Notes under the pieces: generated by a model
What the model saw: the letters and a program-made list of their open reading frames with translations, nothing else
Database searches by the model: none
What the model was told of the DNA's origin: nothing
In this document: positions 35,899-45,622 of the stretch, one piece after another
How positions within the stretch are numbered: the first letter of the stretch is position 1
Layout: each line of letters opens with the position of its first letter
Program-made: the position numbers and the translations under genes
Assembly: GCA_944389925.1 (NCBI GenBank)
Contig: CALXOD010000037.1
Span: forward strand, 124,001-188,000
Origin: an uncultured Victivallaceae bacterium
GTDB taxonomy: Bacteria > Verrucomicrobiota > Lentisphaeria > Victivallales > Victivallaceae
Direction of reading: 5' to 3'
Length of the DNA: 64,000 nt

Positions 35899-36786
35899 AT
35901 GAAAAGAAACTTTCTGAAATTGTTGGGGGCCGTCCTGTTCCTATTGACGTTGGCCGGTGCCGCTGTGGCGGCGGAAGGCCTCCCGGAAATTCTCACGTCT
36001 TTCGCGGGAGGAACCATCACCCGGGAGCAGGGGGTGAAGCTGGCTTATCAAAAAAATTCGTCGGTGCGGGAGAGTTCCGGAGAATTTCGTGCCCTCCTGC
36101 GACAGGCGGTGGATGAGGAATTGTGCCGGATCGCCTTGCGGAGACATTTGCGGAAAGCCGGGTTTCCGGCTTCGGAAGAGATGGCATACGCCTGCCTTCA
36201 GCAACTGTATCGCGCCTGGCCGAAACCCATGAAACGGCCATCCGATGAGGAATTGAAAAAACTCGCCGCTGATCCGGATACGCAGTTACAGCTGGCCGTT
36301 CAATGGTATTTGCATCAGACGAGGCCGGAAATCTTGAAGGTTTCCGACACGCAGGTAGAGGATTATTATCGGGAGCATCAGGACCGTTTTCGCCGTCCGG
36401 CTTCGGTGCAGGCGGAGGTGTTGCGTACCGCGCCGACTCCCGCGGGACGGGCGGCCATTACGGCGGCGGCGGCACGGATTCTGCAGGGCGAGGATTTCCG
36501 CCGGGTGGCGACGGACACGCCGGAGCGGCTGGACACGCCGATTCCGGATGAGACGATTGCCCGGCTTGGTGCCGGGCTGAAGGAAGGAGCGATCAGTACG
36601 GTGGCGGAATTGCCTTCCGGCTATGTGCTGATACGAGTGGTCCGGCGTGTGCCGGAAGGGTATTATTCTCTGGCAGACGCGCGGGGGTATATTCAGCAGG
36701 AACTGGCGGCGCGCCGGGCGGCGGAGGAATTGCGCCGGATCGTTTCCCGGCTGCTGCCGGAGATGAAGGTGCAGTATCATTTCTGA
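35899..36786 (+). CDS. PpiC/SurA-like periplasmic peptidyl-prolyl isomerase
   Basis: 295 residues. A signal peptide (about 1-25, cleavage after GAAVAA) exports it. An N-terminal helical chaperone-like part is followed by a parvulin-like region (about 170-260): RFRRPASVQAEVLR, ILQGEDFRRVA, ARLGAGLKEGAISTVAELPS, GYVLIRVVRRVP. The parvulin core is shortened and lacks some conserved residues, so it may be a chaperone rather than an active isomerase. Probably co-transcribed with the lipoprotein gene upstream. Confidence 0.82.
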   Translation: MKRNFLKLLGAVLFLLTLAGAAVAAEGLPEILTSFAGGTITREQGVKLAYQKNSSVRESSGEFRALLRQAVDEELCRIALRRHLRKAGFPASEEMAYACLQQLYRAWPKPMKRPSDEELKKLAADPDTQLQLAVQWYLHQTRPEILKVSDTQVEDYYREHQDRFRRPASVQAEVLRTAPTPAGRAAITAAAARILQGEDFRRVATDTPERLDTPIPDETIARLGAGLKEGAISTVAELPSGYVLIRVVRRVPEGYYSLADARGYIQQELAARRAAEELRRIVSRLLPEMKVQYHF

Positions 36787-36816
36787 AAAGTACCGGAACA
36801 GAAGGGAAAGAGCAGA

Positions 36817-37368
36817 ATGAACGGAGCGGATTTTCTGGAATTGGTTCGGCGCCGGTACAGTTGCCGATCCTATCGGCCGGATCCGGTGCCGGAAGAGGTG
36901 TTGACGCGTTGTGTGGAGGCGTTGCGGCTGGCTCCTTCCGCCTGTAACCGGCAGCCCTGGCGGGTGGTGTTGGTGACGGCGCCGGATTTGCGCCAACAGC
37001 TTGCTGCGGAGGCGTTACTGCCCGGTATTTCCATGCCATGGGTGGCTCAGGCGCCGGCGATGGCGGCTCTCGCAGTACGCCGGGACTGGTTCACGCATCG
37101 GGTGGCTCCCTGGTTTTCCGGAGTGCGCTATGATTTGCTGGATCCGGGCATTGCCGGGGAGCACCTGGTACTGGCGGCGGCAGCGGAGGGACTGGGCAGC
37201 TGCTGGATCGGCTGGATTCGTCCGCATGCCGTTCGCCGTATTCTGGGACTGCCGGGAAGTTTCAAGCCGCTGGCGCTGATCACGCTCGGGTATCCGGCGG
37301 CAGAGCCTGAAACGCGTTCCTCCCGGCTGCCGGTCGAAGAGGTGTGCCGCCGGAACCGCTGGGCTTAA
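36817..37368 (+). CDS. Nitroreductase-family flavoprotein
   Basis: 183 residues. FMN-dependent NAD(P)H oxidoreductase family: N-terminal LVRRRYSCRSYRPDPVPEEV and LRLAPSACNRQPWRVVLVT (FMN phosphate site), central AGEHLVLAAAAEGLGSCWIG, C-terminal LALITLGYPA. Substrate not predictable. GAAGGGAAAG precedes the ATG, 30 bases after the PpiC gene. It converges with tgt. Confidence 0.9.
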   Translation: MNGADFLELVRRRYSCRSYRPDPVPEEVLTRCVEALRLAPSACNRQPWRVVLVTAPDLRQQLAAEALLPGISMPWVAQAPAMAALAVRRDWFTHRVAPWFSGVRYDLLDPGIAGEHLVLAAAAEGLGSCWIGWIRPHAVRRILGLPGSFKPLALITLGYPAAEPETRSSRLPVEEVCRRNRWA

Positions 37369-37389
37369 AGCGACCGTCGGGCGGGAGCA

Positions 37390-38580
<1,191 letters not shown>

Positions 38581-38598
38581 TCATTCGCAGATAAAAGA

Positions 38599-39153
38599 TC
38601 AATGCTCCACCAGCATGGCTTCAAACAGCTGGTCCGCTTCCTCCCCCCGGCCCAGCGCCGCCGCCACCTCCGCTGCAAAACGGAAGGCCGCGCCGGGACC
38701 GCGCCCGGTCACCACCCGGTCGCCGCGCTCGGTCGGATGTCCGCTCGGTTTGCGTACGCCGAATTCCGATTCAAATCCCGGATAGGCAGTGAACCGGCAA
38801 TGTTCCAGCAGACCCGCTTTGGCCAATACGATCGGCGCGGCGCAGATTGCCGCTACCACGCCGCCGCCGCGGTGAATCTGCTGCAGAAAGGAGATGACCG
38901 CCGGGTTGTCCCGCAACCGGGCACTGCCGGGCATACCGCCGGGCAGAACGGCAGCGGCATAGTTTTCCGGCCGGGCGGAGGCGAGGGTGCCCTCCATTTT
39001 CAGAGTCATGCCGTGGGCTCCGGACACCTCCGGCTGATTATCCGCAGCGAGCAGAGTCACTTCAAAATTCAGCCGGCGCAGCACGTCGGCGACAATGACC
39101 GCTTCCGCTTCTTCAAAACCTTCGGCAAACAGCATGGCGATTTTTCCGGCCAT
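38599..39153 (-). CDS. DJ-1/PfpI family protein
   Basis: 184 residues from MAGKIAMLFAEG, with GGAAGGAG upstream; an in-frame extension into the xerD leader is rejected. The family nucleophile is the Cys in AAICAAPIVLAKAGL, with the acid residue in FAEGFEEAEA. The tail VVTGRGPGAAFRFAAEVAAAL is typical of the ThiJ/YajL branch (chaperone or glyoxalase-III-like activity). Divergent from xerD. Confidence 0.92.
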   Translation of the reverse strand: MAGKIAMLFAEGFEEAEAVIVADVLRRLNFEVTLLAADNQPEVSGAHGMTLKMEGTLASARPENYAAAVLPGGMPGSARLRDNPAVISFLQQIHRGGGVVAAICAAPIVLAKAGLLEHCRFTAYPGFESEFGVRKPSGHPTERGDRVVTGRGPGAAFRFAAEVAAALGRGEEADQLFEAMLVEH

Positions 39154-39169
39154 AATCGTCTCCTTCCTG

Positions 39170-39198
39170 TTTTCATGATCGGGATTCCGTGCTATAAT
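39170..39198 (+). promoter_or_regulatory. Promoter of xerD
   Basis: TTTTCA (39170-39175), 17-base spacer, perfect TATAAT (39193-39198), about 25 bases before the start codon. Confidence 0.65.
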
Positions 39199-39224
39199 AC
39201 TGCAAAACGGGGAATTTGCCAATC

Positions 39225-40124
39225 ATGATGGAACATAATTTGCAACATTTCCTCCAGTATCTGGTTTCTGAGCGCGGTCTGGCCCGTCATTCGGTGGAGG
39301 CTTATCGTGCCGATCTGGAGGATTTCATCGATTATCTGCGGACCCGCGGCATAAGTTCGTTCACCGAAGTGGACCGGGCGATGCTGGTCGATTATCTCGG
39401 GGACTGCCGTGACGCCGGTATGGAGACGGCCACCGTGGCCCGGCGTCTGGTGTCGATCAAACTGCTGTTTCGTTTTCTCACCGACGAGAAACTGCTGGAA
39501 CGGGACGAGAGCCGGGTCATGGATTCGCCGAAGTTGTGGCGGATTCTGCCGGATTTTCTTTCGGCGGAGGAGGTGGCGGCATTGATCGGGGTTTTCTCCG
39601 ATCGTTCCGGAGATGCGCTGGAGCTGCGCAACCGCGCGATTATGGAACTGCTTTATTCTTCCGGGTTGCGGGTATCGGAAATCGCTTCGCTGCCGCTTTC
39701 CGCGGTGGATTTCGATACGGAAATCGTCCGGGTGACCGGCAAGGGCTCCAAAACCCGTGTGGTGCCGGTAGGGAAAATCGCCCTGCAACTGCTGCGCCGT
39801 TATCTGGAGTCGGCACGGCCGGAACTGGCGGAGAAAAATCCGCGGGCTGCTGAATTGTTCCTCTCCCGGAACGGTCGCCGCCTGGACCGGGAACGAATCT
39901 GGGGGATCGTCAAAGAGGCGGCGCTCCTGGCCGGCATATCCAAAAACGTTCATCCGCATACGTTGCGTCACTCGTTTGCCAGCCACCTGCTGGAAAACGG
40001 CGCCGATTTGCGCGTCATTCAGGAGATGCTCGGACACGCCGATATATCCACCACCGAAATCTATACCCATATCGACAAGTCGCGCCTTGCGGCGATTCAC
40101 CGGAAATTTCATCCGCGTTCCTGA
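39225..40124 (+). CDS. xerD: Site-specific tyrosine recombinase XerD
   Basis: 299 residues from the ATG at 39225 (GGGGA upstream; a TTG three codons earlier is less likely). N-terminal SAM-like core-binding domain (LQHFLQYLVSERGLARHSVE), C-terminal catalytic domain with Arg149 (SSGLRVSE), Lys in VTGKGSKTRVVPVG, HTLRHSFASHLL, LGHADISTTEIYTH and nucleophile Tyr280. The length and sequence match chromosomal XerC/D, which resolve chromosome dimers at dif. No dif site was identified. Not linked to mobile element genes. Confidence 0.93.
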   Translation: MMEHNLQHFLQYLVSERGLARHSVEAYRADLEDFIDYLRTRGISSFTEVDRAMLVDYLGDCRDAGMETATVARRLVSIKLLFRFLTDEKLLERDESRVMDSPKLWRILPDFLSAEEVAALIGVFSDRSGDALELRNRAIMELLYSSGLRVSEIASLPLSAVDFDTEIVRVTGKGSKTRVVPVGKIALQLLRRYLESARPELAEKNPRAAELFLSRNGRRLDRERIWGIVKEAALLAGISKNVHPHTLRHSFASHLLENGADLRVIQEMLGHADISTTEIYTHIDKSRLAAIHRKFHPRS

Positions 40125-40135
40125 GAACGACAGGT

Positions 40136-40166
40136 CGCATTCCGCCGGATCGACCGGCGGAATGCG
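40136..40166. terminator. Perfect 13-bp hairpin between xerD and the beta-propeller gene
   Basis: CGCATTCCGCCGG (40136-40148) and CCGGCGGAATGCG (40154-40166) with a 5-base loop. It lies between two convergent genes and could end both transcripts, but has no T-tract on either strand. Confidence 0.55.
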
Positions 40167-40181
40167 GCTGGAGAGGGAGAC

Positions 40182-42083
40182 CTATCGATCGGCCGGAGTC
40201 GGAATACGGAAACGGTAAAGATCCGGTCCGGAGCCCAGATAGATTACTCCGGACGGATCCAGATATTCCGCCATTGTATCGTGTACAAGGGGATTGAATT
40301 TGTTTTGAATAATCGGAGAGCGAGTCAGAATCTCCACTTTGCCGGAAGTGACATCCACTTCGAAAATAGCGTCTCCTCCGAGTACATATAGACGATTTCC
40401 GAATTTTTTCGGAGCACTGCCGACAGCACGCAGGGAAATGCCGTTTCCGCTGAGCGGGAGCTGCAGGGTTTTCACCACTTTGCGGGCGGCGGTGTCGATG
40501 ATGACGACGGTTCGGGTATAGACGCCGACCGTCCAGACCAGATCGCCGGAAAGACGGTGGGCTCCCATATATATTTTTTCTCCGGGGACCGGAACAGTTT
40601 CCCATACGGTTTTTTTGTCTTGAAGATTCCAGAGGAATACCTTTGCCTCCTTTTCGCTCGGCACGGAACCGGAGCCGCCATTAATATCGCCTGCACCGAA
40701 TAATAACGCAGGATCGGACGTTGTGGTTAAAGCCCTGACACTCTGCTTATTGATCACATTCCGGTAAAAGCGATAGCGATCAGAGCCGGGACGCCACTCA
40801 AGAATGCCGCCGCCGAGATGTCCCTTGATCGGCATCGTCGGGCCGTATACTTTGCCGTCGGAGGCGGGAACGAAGGAGAAAATACGTTCCTGCTCTTCGC
40901 TTTTGAATAGAGAAAGGACTTTCTGAGAGCGTTTCCTTTGGAGGTTGACTTCGTCAATCCAGCCCTGGCCGTAACTGGAGACATACACTCTGCCGTTGTG
41001 CCATTCCAGCGTATCATAGATCTGGGTGTCGCCGCTGCCCTGACGGCCGTAGTTGACAAATCCCTTTTCCGGGTGGGCGGTATCAAAGGAGGCCAGTGCC
41101 GGGGGAGAAAAGCTGCCGATCCACAGCCGGGACCCTGCGCCGGGGGAGATCGAATAAATCAGCGGCGAGAAACCTTCCAGCTCAATGGGGCGGTAGCTCG
41201 TTTCGCCGGTGGCACGGTCGAGAATGGCGAGCCGGCTGCCGCTGTCCAGCGCGACAAATTCCTTGCCGGGCTGGAATTCGAGATCGCAGACAATCTGATG
41301 TTTGGGCGTTTTCACACCGGGGATGGCATCGACCGGCTCCATCTTTTCCGGGGTGCAGCGATAGAAATCATTGCCCATCCAGCTGTAGACGACGCCGTCG
41401 ACGGCCATGATGTTGGCCCGGTCGGAGAGTTTCCGGTATTGCTCCGGAAGAATTTGCTGAATTTTTCCGGAAGACGGTTGCAGACACCAGACTTCCGGAT
41501 GATGAAGGCCGACCGTGAAATAAACGTGGCCGTCGCGGTCGGTCAGCATCTGAAGAATGTATTTTTGATTGAGGTCCGGAGTGATCCGGGGTAATGCCCC
41601 GGTGGCGCCGGTGGCAGGATCGAACCAGCCGATTTCCACATCCGGGAAAGTCCCGATATAAATCTTTCCGTCCGGCGCAATGGCGGCGGAGCTGTCAACG
41701 AAATAACGCCCGTTGATCGGGAGTTTGAAGGTCCGGCGTTGGCCGGTGGCGGGATCATACTCGATGACACGGGAAGGATTGCCGCCCTGAATGGCGTACA
41801 CTTTGTTATGGTAGACACGCAGCAGGAGCATCCGGCTGGGGTGATCTTTCGTGACGTCGATCCAGGTGGCCTTGCCGCTTTCCGGCTCGGCGCCGATGAT
41901 ACCGACGCGGGCAGGGGATTTCACTTTCGTCCAGGCGGTGACGACACCTTCCGGAGTCCGGGTAAAACCGTAAATAGGGAAGTGCCCGGCCTGGATCGGA
42001 GTCCCGATTTTTTCCAGTTCGGCAGCGCCGGCCAGGGAGGTGAACGCCAGCAGGGTGGCGGTAATGACAGAACGGATGCGCAT
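40182..42083 (-). CDS. Secreted beta-propeller protein (PQQ/NHL-like)
   Basis: 633 residues from MRIRSVITATLLAFTSLAGA, a signal peptide with cleavage after GAA; AAGGAGA lies upstream. Repeated blade motifs run through the protein, such as VIEYDPATGQRRTFKLP, IGWFDPATGATGALPRI and LAILDRATGETSYRPIE. Propeller proteins of this type bind ligands or act as lyases or dehydrogenases; no catalytic residues are assigned. It is downstream of the UroD-like gene in an accessory cluster led by a GntR-type regulator. Confidence 0.8.
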   Translation of the reverse strand: MRIRSVITATLLAFTSLAGAAELEKIGTPIQAGHFPIYGFTRTPEGVVTAWTKVKSPARVGIIGAEPESGKATWIDVTKDHPSRMLLLRVYHNKVYAIQGGNPSRVIEYDPATGQRRTFKLPINGRYFVDSSAAIAPDGKIYIGTFPDVEIGWFDPATGATGALPRITPDLNQKYILQMLTDRDGHVYFTVGLHHPEVWCLQPSSGKIQQILPEQYRKLSDRANIMAVDGVVYSWMGNDFYRCTPEKMEPVDAIPGVKTPKHQIVCDLEFQPGKEFVALDSGSRLAILDRATGETSYRPIELEGFSPLIYSISPGAGSRLWIGSFSPPALASFDTAHPEKGFVNYGRQGSGDTQIYDTLEWHNGRVYVSSYGQGWIDEVNLQRKRSQKVLSLFKSEEQERIFSFVPASDGKVYGPTMPIKGHLGGGILEWRPGSDRYRFYRNVINKQSVRALTTTSDPALLFGAGDINGGSGSVPSEKEAKVFLWNLQDKKTVWETVPVPGEKIYMGAHRLSGDLVWTVGVYTRTVVIIDTAARKVVKTLQLPLSGNGISLRAVGSAPKKFGNRLYVLGGDAIFEVDVTSGKVEILTRSPIIQNKFNPLVHDTMAEYLDPSGVIYLGSGPDLYRFRIPTPADR

Positions 42084-42185
42084 GCAGTGATTTCTCCTTA
42101 TGTTTTGTTGTCGATGATTGTTTCTGGGGGAGAGACGGAGATTGATTACGGATGTTTTTCGCTGATTGTTCATTCTCCTTGAAAT

Positions 42186-43301
42186 TCAACAGTGCCAGTG
42201 CCGTTCCGCATAGTTGATGAGTTCCCGGCCTTCCGCTTCTGTCAAGTCATACAGAAAATGCAGATACAGTCCTTCCGGGCCCAGACGGCGGACCAGCTGA
42301 TCAGCGGCGCGAACGGCATCTCTGAAGGTGCCGTCCTTGAGTGAAATCCACAGCCCTTTTCCGGCCGCCCGCACCTTTTCATAAAGCGGCAACCAGCATT
42401 CATTGCCGCCATCCGGCTGGCCGTCACCCGGTGTCCATTGCAGACATTTGAGCTTATCCAGACTTAAAATGGAATTCAGATGCACGATTGCCGCTTTCCC
42501 GTCAAGATGGTAAAAGCAGTATTCGATCTCATCGCATTGCCGTCGCAGGCCGGGGCGCATGAATTCATCAAACAGATCCGGGCTCAGAAGCGTGCTGAAG
42601 TCACATTGCAATTTGGCCATCCGCCCGGGTTCCCAGACCTGAAAGGCGATCCAGACGCTTCCGCCATCCTGCGGATCCTTGACAATGTCGTACATGGTAT
42701 CGTAAACCATGCGGTAGGTATCGTCAAGCTCTCTGAGTCTGGCCAGAAGCAGCTCTGGACAATCAAAGAAATCAAGACACAAGTCCTGGGCGCCACGTAA
42801 CGCCGAAAGCACATCCAGCCGCTCCATGAGGTCCGGGATCGTGATGAAAAAGTTGCCCTCCGCAAGGGAAACCGCCTTCCGCAGCATTTGCTGATGGTGC
42901 AGGAACAACGGGGGATCAGGTTTCAGCCGCAACGACGGCAGGTCCCGGTTGTAGTCGAATACGCATCGCTCATACCAGACGGTATTCGGCAGATATTCCG
43001 GGCGCGCTCCGAAATATTCCGCCAGCAGGGGGAGCCTCCACACCACATTCAAGGCCGGGAAGGATTCTCCCAGGTAGCTGCGGTGTGCCGCATTAAAACG
43101 GAAATGGCTGATCTGCCGCTCTACATGGGTGTATTTGTCCGTCAGGTCTGCAAACGGTTCCGGGGGATCGACCGGCAGCGGTCGCTCCCGCCGGGCGGAG
43201 AGAGCCAGCATGGGGCGTCCCAGGCTGTTGCCTTTCCACCACTGTTGAAAACGTGCCTTGGTTTCGTCGAAATTTTCTTTGTAATATATAATATGATTCA
43301 T
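42186..43301 (-). CDS. Uroporphyrinogen-decarboxylase-superfamily protein
   Basis: 371 residues. TIM-barrel protein resembling UroD-like methyltransferases: WWKGNSLGRPMLALSARRER near the start, FDEFMRPGLRRQCDEIEYCF in the middle, HLDGKAAIVHLNSILSLDKL and CLQWTPGDGQPDGG with a possible metal-binding His. In related families such proteins move methyl groups to corrinoid proteins or act on other substrates. It is not a haem enzyme by context. No Shine-Dalgarno is visible before the ATG, and a TTGACA box ends 2 bases upstream of it. Confidence 0.72.
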   Translation of the reverse strand: MNHIIYYKENFDETKARFQQWWKGNSLGRPMLALSARRERPLPVDPPEPFADLTDKYTHVERQISHFRFNAAHRSYLGESFPALNVVWRLPLLAEYFGARPEYLPNTVWYERCVFDYNRDLPSLRLKPDPPLFLHHQQMLRKAVSLAEGNFFITIPDLMERLDVLSALRGAQDLCLDFFDCPELLLARLRELDDTYRMVYDTMYDIVKDPQDGGSVWIAFQVWEPGRMAKLQCDFSTLLSPDLFDEFMRPGLRRQCDEIEYCFYHLDGKAAIVHLNSILSLDKLKCLQWTPGDGQPDGGNECWLPLYEKVRAAGKGLWISLKDGTFRDAVRAADQLVRRLGPEGLYLHFLYDLTEAEGRELINYAERHWHC

Positions 43302-43496
43302 GCTGTCAACAATGATTGGGGGTGAAAACGAGTGGTCATTTTAACGTTACCGCCCCGGTTGCATGCATTCCGTCCAGGAGAAAGCCTTCCGCATTCCGGC
43401 ATCAGTCCATCTTGGGGATATGATTTTTTTCCTTTTGTTCTGTTTTTTACTCCATATTGTAGAGGTTGGGAGGGAAGGCGATCGTCCGGATACCGG

Positions 43497-44261
43497 TCAC
43501 CAGCGATCCCGTCCACGTACAAAAACCGTCATATCACTTGGTTCTGTGAGATGTCCATATTGCATGAAAACGACTTTTGACTCCACATGTCCGTCGCCGA
43601 AAGCAGCATTCACCCGTCCGCTGTGCCGCAGTTCAATCTGCTCTTCTTTCATGGAGCCGGGCGCCAGATAGGTCGTTCCATTCCAGTTGGTTGTCAATGA
43701 GCCAAACGCACCGGTTTCGCTATTGTTCGGAACTGCGATATTGAGTCTTCCATCCGCGAAAGAAAACATCCGGGACGGATGTTTGATCTGGGTAATTTTC
43801 TTGGATTTTACAGCATTATAGCCGAAGAGGAATGCATTGCCGGCCCCAATCACCGCCCGGCTGTTGTACCCGTAATTGGATGCCAGAAACGGTGCCTGGG
43901 AAATCGAATAGCAATGGGTATAGCGACCGGACGGACACAGGTAGGGCTTGTAGAAGATCGGATGCTCGGCCGAGCTGTCCGACGGAACTTCCCCCCCGGC
44001 TATGAATGGATAAAGAAAGCGCAGAAAGGTGCCGGGCAGAACTCCATTGGCTGACTGGGTATTATACCCCCAGCAGACAAAATCGTCATAAGCCATATTA
44101 TACTGTACCGAAGCCGAGCCGATTTGTTTGAGATTGTTGGCGCAGCTGATCGCTTTGGCCTTGTCCCGGGCTTTGCCGAGGGCGGGCATCAGCATGGACG
44201 CCAGAATGGCGATGATGGCGATCACTACCAGCAGTTCGATCAGCGTGAATGATGTTTTCAT
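43497..44261 (-). CDS. Type II secretion/prepilin-like protein (DUF1559-type)
   Basis: 254 residues from [20 protein letters not shown], with GGAAGG upstream. The class III signal is cut before Phe5, and Glu9 is the usual +5 Glu. After the helix comes [20 protein letters not shown] and a globular domain ending in [15 protein letters not shown], a motif very common in Lentisphaerae and Planctomycetes. These pseudopilin-like proteins occur in large families in that group, often beside glycan genes, and their function is unknown. This one lies between a regulator and a UroD-like gene. Confidence 0.9.
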   Translation of the reverse strand: MKTSFTLIELLVVIAIIAILASMLMPALGKARDKAKAISCANNLKQIGSASVQYNMAYDDFVCWGYNTQSANGVLPGTFLRFLYPFIAGGEVPSDSSAEHPIFYKPYLCPSGRYTHCYSISQAPFLASNYGYNSRAVIGAGNAFLFGYNAVKSKKITQIKHPSRMFSFADGRLNIAVPNNSETGAFGSLTTNWNGTTYLAPGSMKEEQIELRHSGRVNAAFGDGHVESKVVFMQYGHLTEPSDMTVFVRGRDRW

Positions 44262-44306
44262 GGCGTATTCCTTCCAGTTATACATGGAAAAGGGAGAAGA
44301 GTCTTC

Positions 44307-45338
44307 TCAACGGCTTTGCTCCGGTTGCGTGAATTGCCCGGAAAGATAGATTCTGCGTCTTCGACGGGTGGGATCGCCAATCAGTGCCATGCATTCCTCA
44401 AAGGCGGCGCGTCCGACCTCCCTCCAGTCGAGTGCGATGGTGGGGAAACGAAATTCCCAGGGCATGATCAGGTTTTTGCCATCCACCGCAATCATACGCT
44501 CGGGGTCGAAGGGATCCCGCCCGTATTTTTCCCGGTGGTTGGTGATTACCGCGTACAGCAGACTGTCGGAGGCGAAAAAGTAACCGCGATCAGGCGCGAA
44601 GTATTCCATGTCTGCCCCAGATTCGGGATATTGGGCATAGTGACCGGTGACGATTCCGCCGGCCTCGGTCCAGAGCATTTCGAATAATTTTGCACGCAGC
44701 CGATAGCAGGGATAGTTTACATAAGCGAGATGTACCTGGCTGATGCCCCGGGCAAGAAAAAAAGAGACCGCCTCCTGTGCTGCGGCATAGGGGTCAATGC
44801 CGACAAGAGAGAGCTGTCCGCCATAGTTGTTTTCCATCAGGATTCCCACTGTCGGCACGGTAATCTGCATGGCGGTCAGCCAGCCGTCAATCTCCTTCAT
44901 CAGGATCACGCCGCGGCAGCGGTTGAGCTTTTCAACGGTTGCGGAATCGAGAATTTTCACGTTCGGCATCGGAATGACCATCAGGGAATAATGATGTTCC
45001 GCAGCCAGCTGTTCCAGGACGCTCAACGTCGAGTGAAACAAGCCGTTGGTATCATTCAGAGAGGTGAAATGCGGTGCGACCAGGGCCAGCTGCTGCTCCG
45101 GTGAGGCTTCGTTCACAGCGTTTCTGGATTGTACGAAAATGCCGCGGCGTGCTGATTTGTGCAATTTTCCCTGACGTTCCAGATACTCAATGCCGTTCCA
45201 GGCGGAGGTGTAGCTGATCTGGAATTTTCTTGCCAGCAGCCGCAGAAACGGTAGCTTGGAGCCGACCGGGTAGCGACCGGTAATGATCTGGGTATTGATG
45301 TATTCAATCAGATTGGCGGCAACTTCCGGTTTTTTCAT
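44307..45338 (-). CDS. GntR-type transcriptional regulator with a sugar-binding (LacI-like) domain
   Basis: 343 residues. The N-terminal winged helix-turn-helix (about 1-70: NLIEYINTQIITGRYPVGSK and YLERQGKLHKSARRGIFVQS) is GntR family. The C-terminal domain (about 80-330) is a periplasmic-binding-protein-like sensor, as in AraR. Such proteins repress or activate carbohydrate genes in response to a sugar. It heads a minus-strand cluster (prepilin, UroD-like, beta-propeller) with only 45 bases to the next gene. A strong promoter and an inverted repeat lie upstream, suggesting autoregulation. Confidence 0.88.
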   Translation of the reverse strand: MKKPEVAANLIEYINTQIITGRYPVGSKLPFLRLLARKFQISYTSAWNGIEYLERQGKLHKSARRGIFVQSRNAVNEASPEQQLALVAPHFTSLNDTNGLFHSTLSVLEQLAAEHHYSLMVIPMPNVKILDSATVEKLNRCRGVILMKEIDGWLTAMQITVPTVGILMENNYGGQLSLVGIDPYAAAQEAVSFFLARGISQVHLAYVNYPCYRLRAKLFEMLWTEAGGIVTGHYAQYPESGADMEYFAPDRGYFFASDSLLYAVITNHREKYGRDPFDPERMIAVDGKNLIMPWEFRFPTIALDWREVGRAAFEECMALIGDPTRRRRRIYLSGQFTQPEQSR

Positions 45339-45386
45339 TGATCAGTTCCATGAAGATGAGTCAAATCGATTGTTTTCTCTGATGCA

Positions 45387-45415
45387 ATTATAGCAAAAAC
45401 AAGTAGAAAAGTCAA
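45387..45415 (-). promoter_or_regulatory. Strong promoter of the GntR-type regulator cluster
   Basis: On the minus strand: TTGACT (45415-45410), 17-base spacer, perfect TATAAT (45392-45387), about 50 bases before the ATG at 45338. Confidence 0.85.
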
Positions 45416-45418
45416 TAA

Positions 45419-45457
45419 ATCAGATTGAAAAAAGAAATAGATTTTGATCAATCTGAT
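45419..45457. promoter_or_regulatory. Inverted repeat directly upstream of the regulator promoter
   Basis: ATCAGATTGA (45419-45428) and TCAATCTGAT (45448-45457) are perfect complements separated by 19 bases. The right arm overlaps a TGATCA...TGATCA direct repeat (45446-45460). The site starts 3 bases upstream of the -35. It is a likely operator of the GntR-type protein or of another regulator. Confidence 0.5.
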
Positions 45458-45622
45458 CATTGGCAGGGAGAAACAGGGAAAATTGTGCTGACGTTGCCGG
45501 AAGCGGAAAAGTCGTTTTCGCTGCTTGCAAAATCGGAGATCCGGCATCATCTTCCGAAGAAACCACCATTGGAGTCCGGTTGTCGGGACAGGAGAGGAAG
45601 AGAGGAGTATTTCAGAGGAAAC

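Noticed and set aside
39225-40124. xerD as sign of an integrated element
   Set aside because: Length and motifs fit the chromosomal recombinase; no attachment repeats, transposase or phage genes are nearby.
45425-45622. N-terminal extension of the J-domain protein
   Set aside because: It begins at a TTG within the regulator's inverted repeat; the ATG at 45623 has a Shine-Dalgarno and starts the J-domain.
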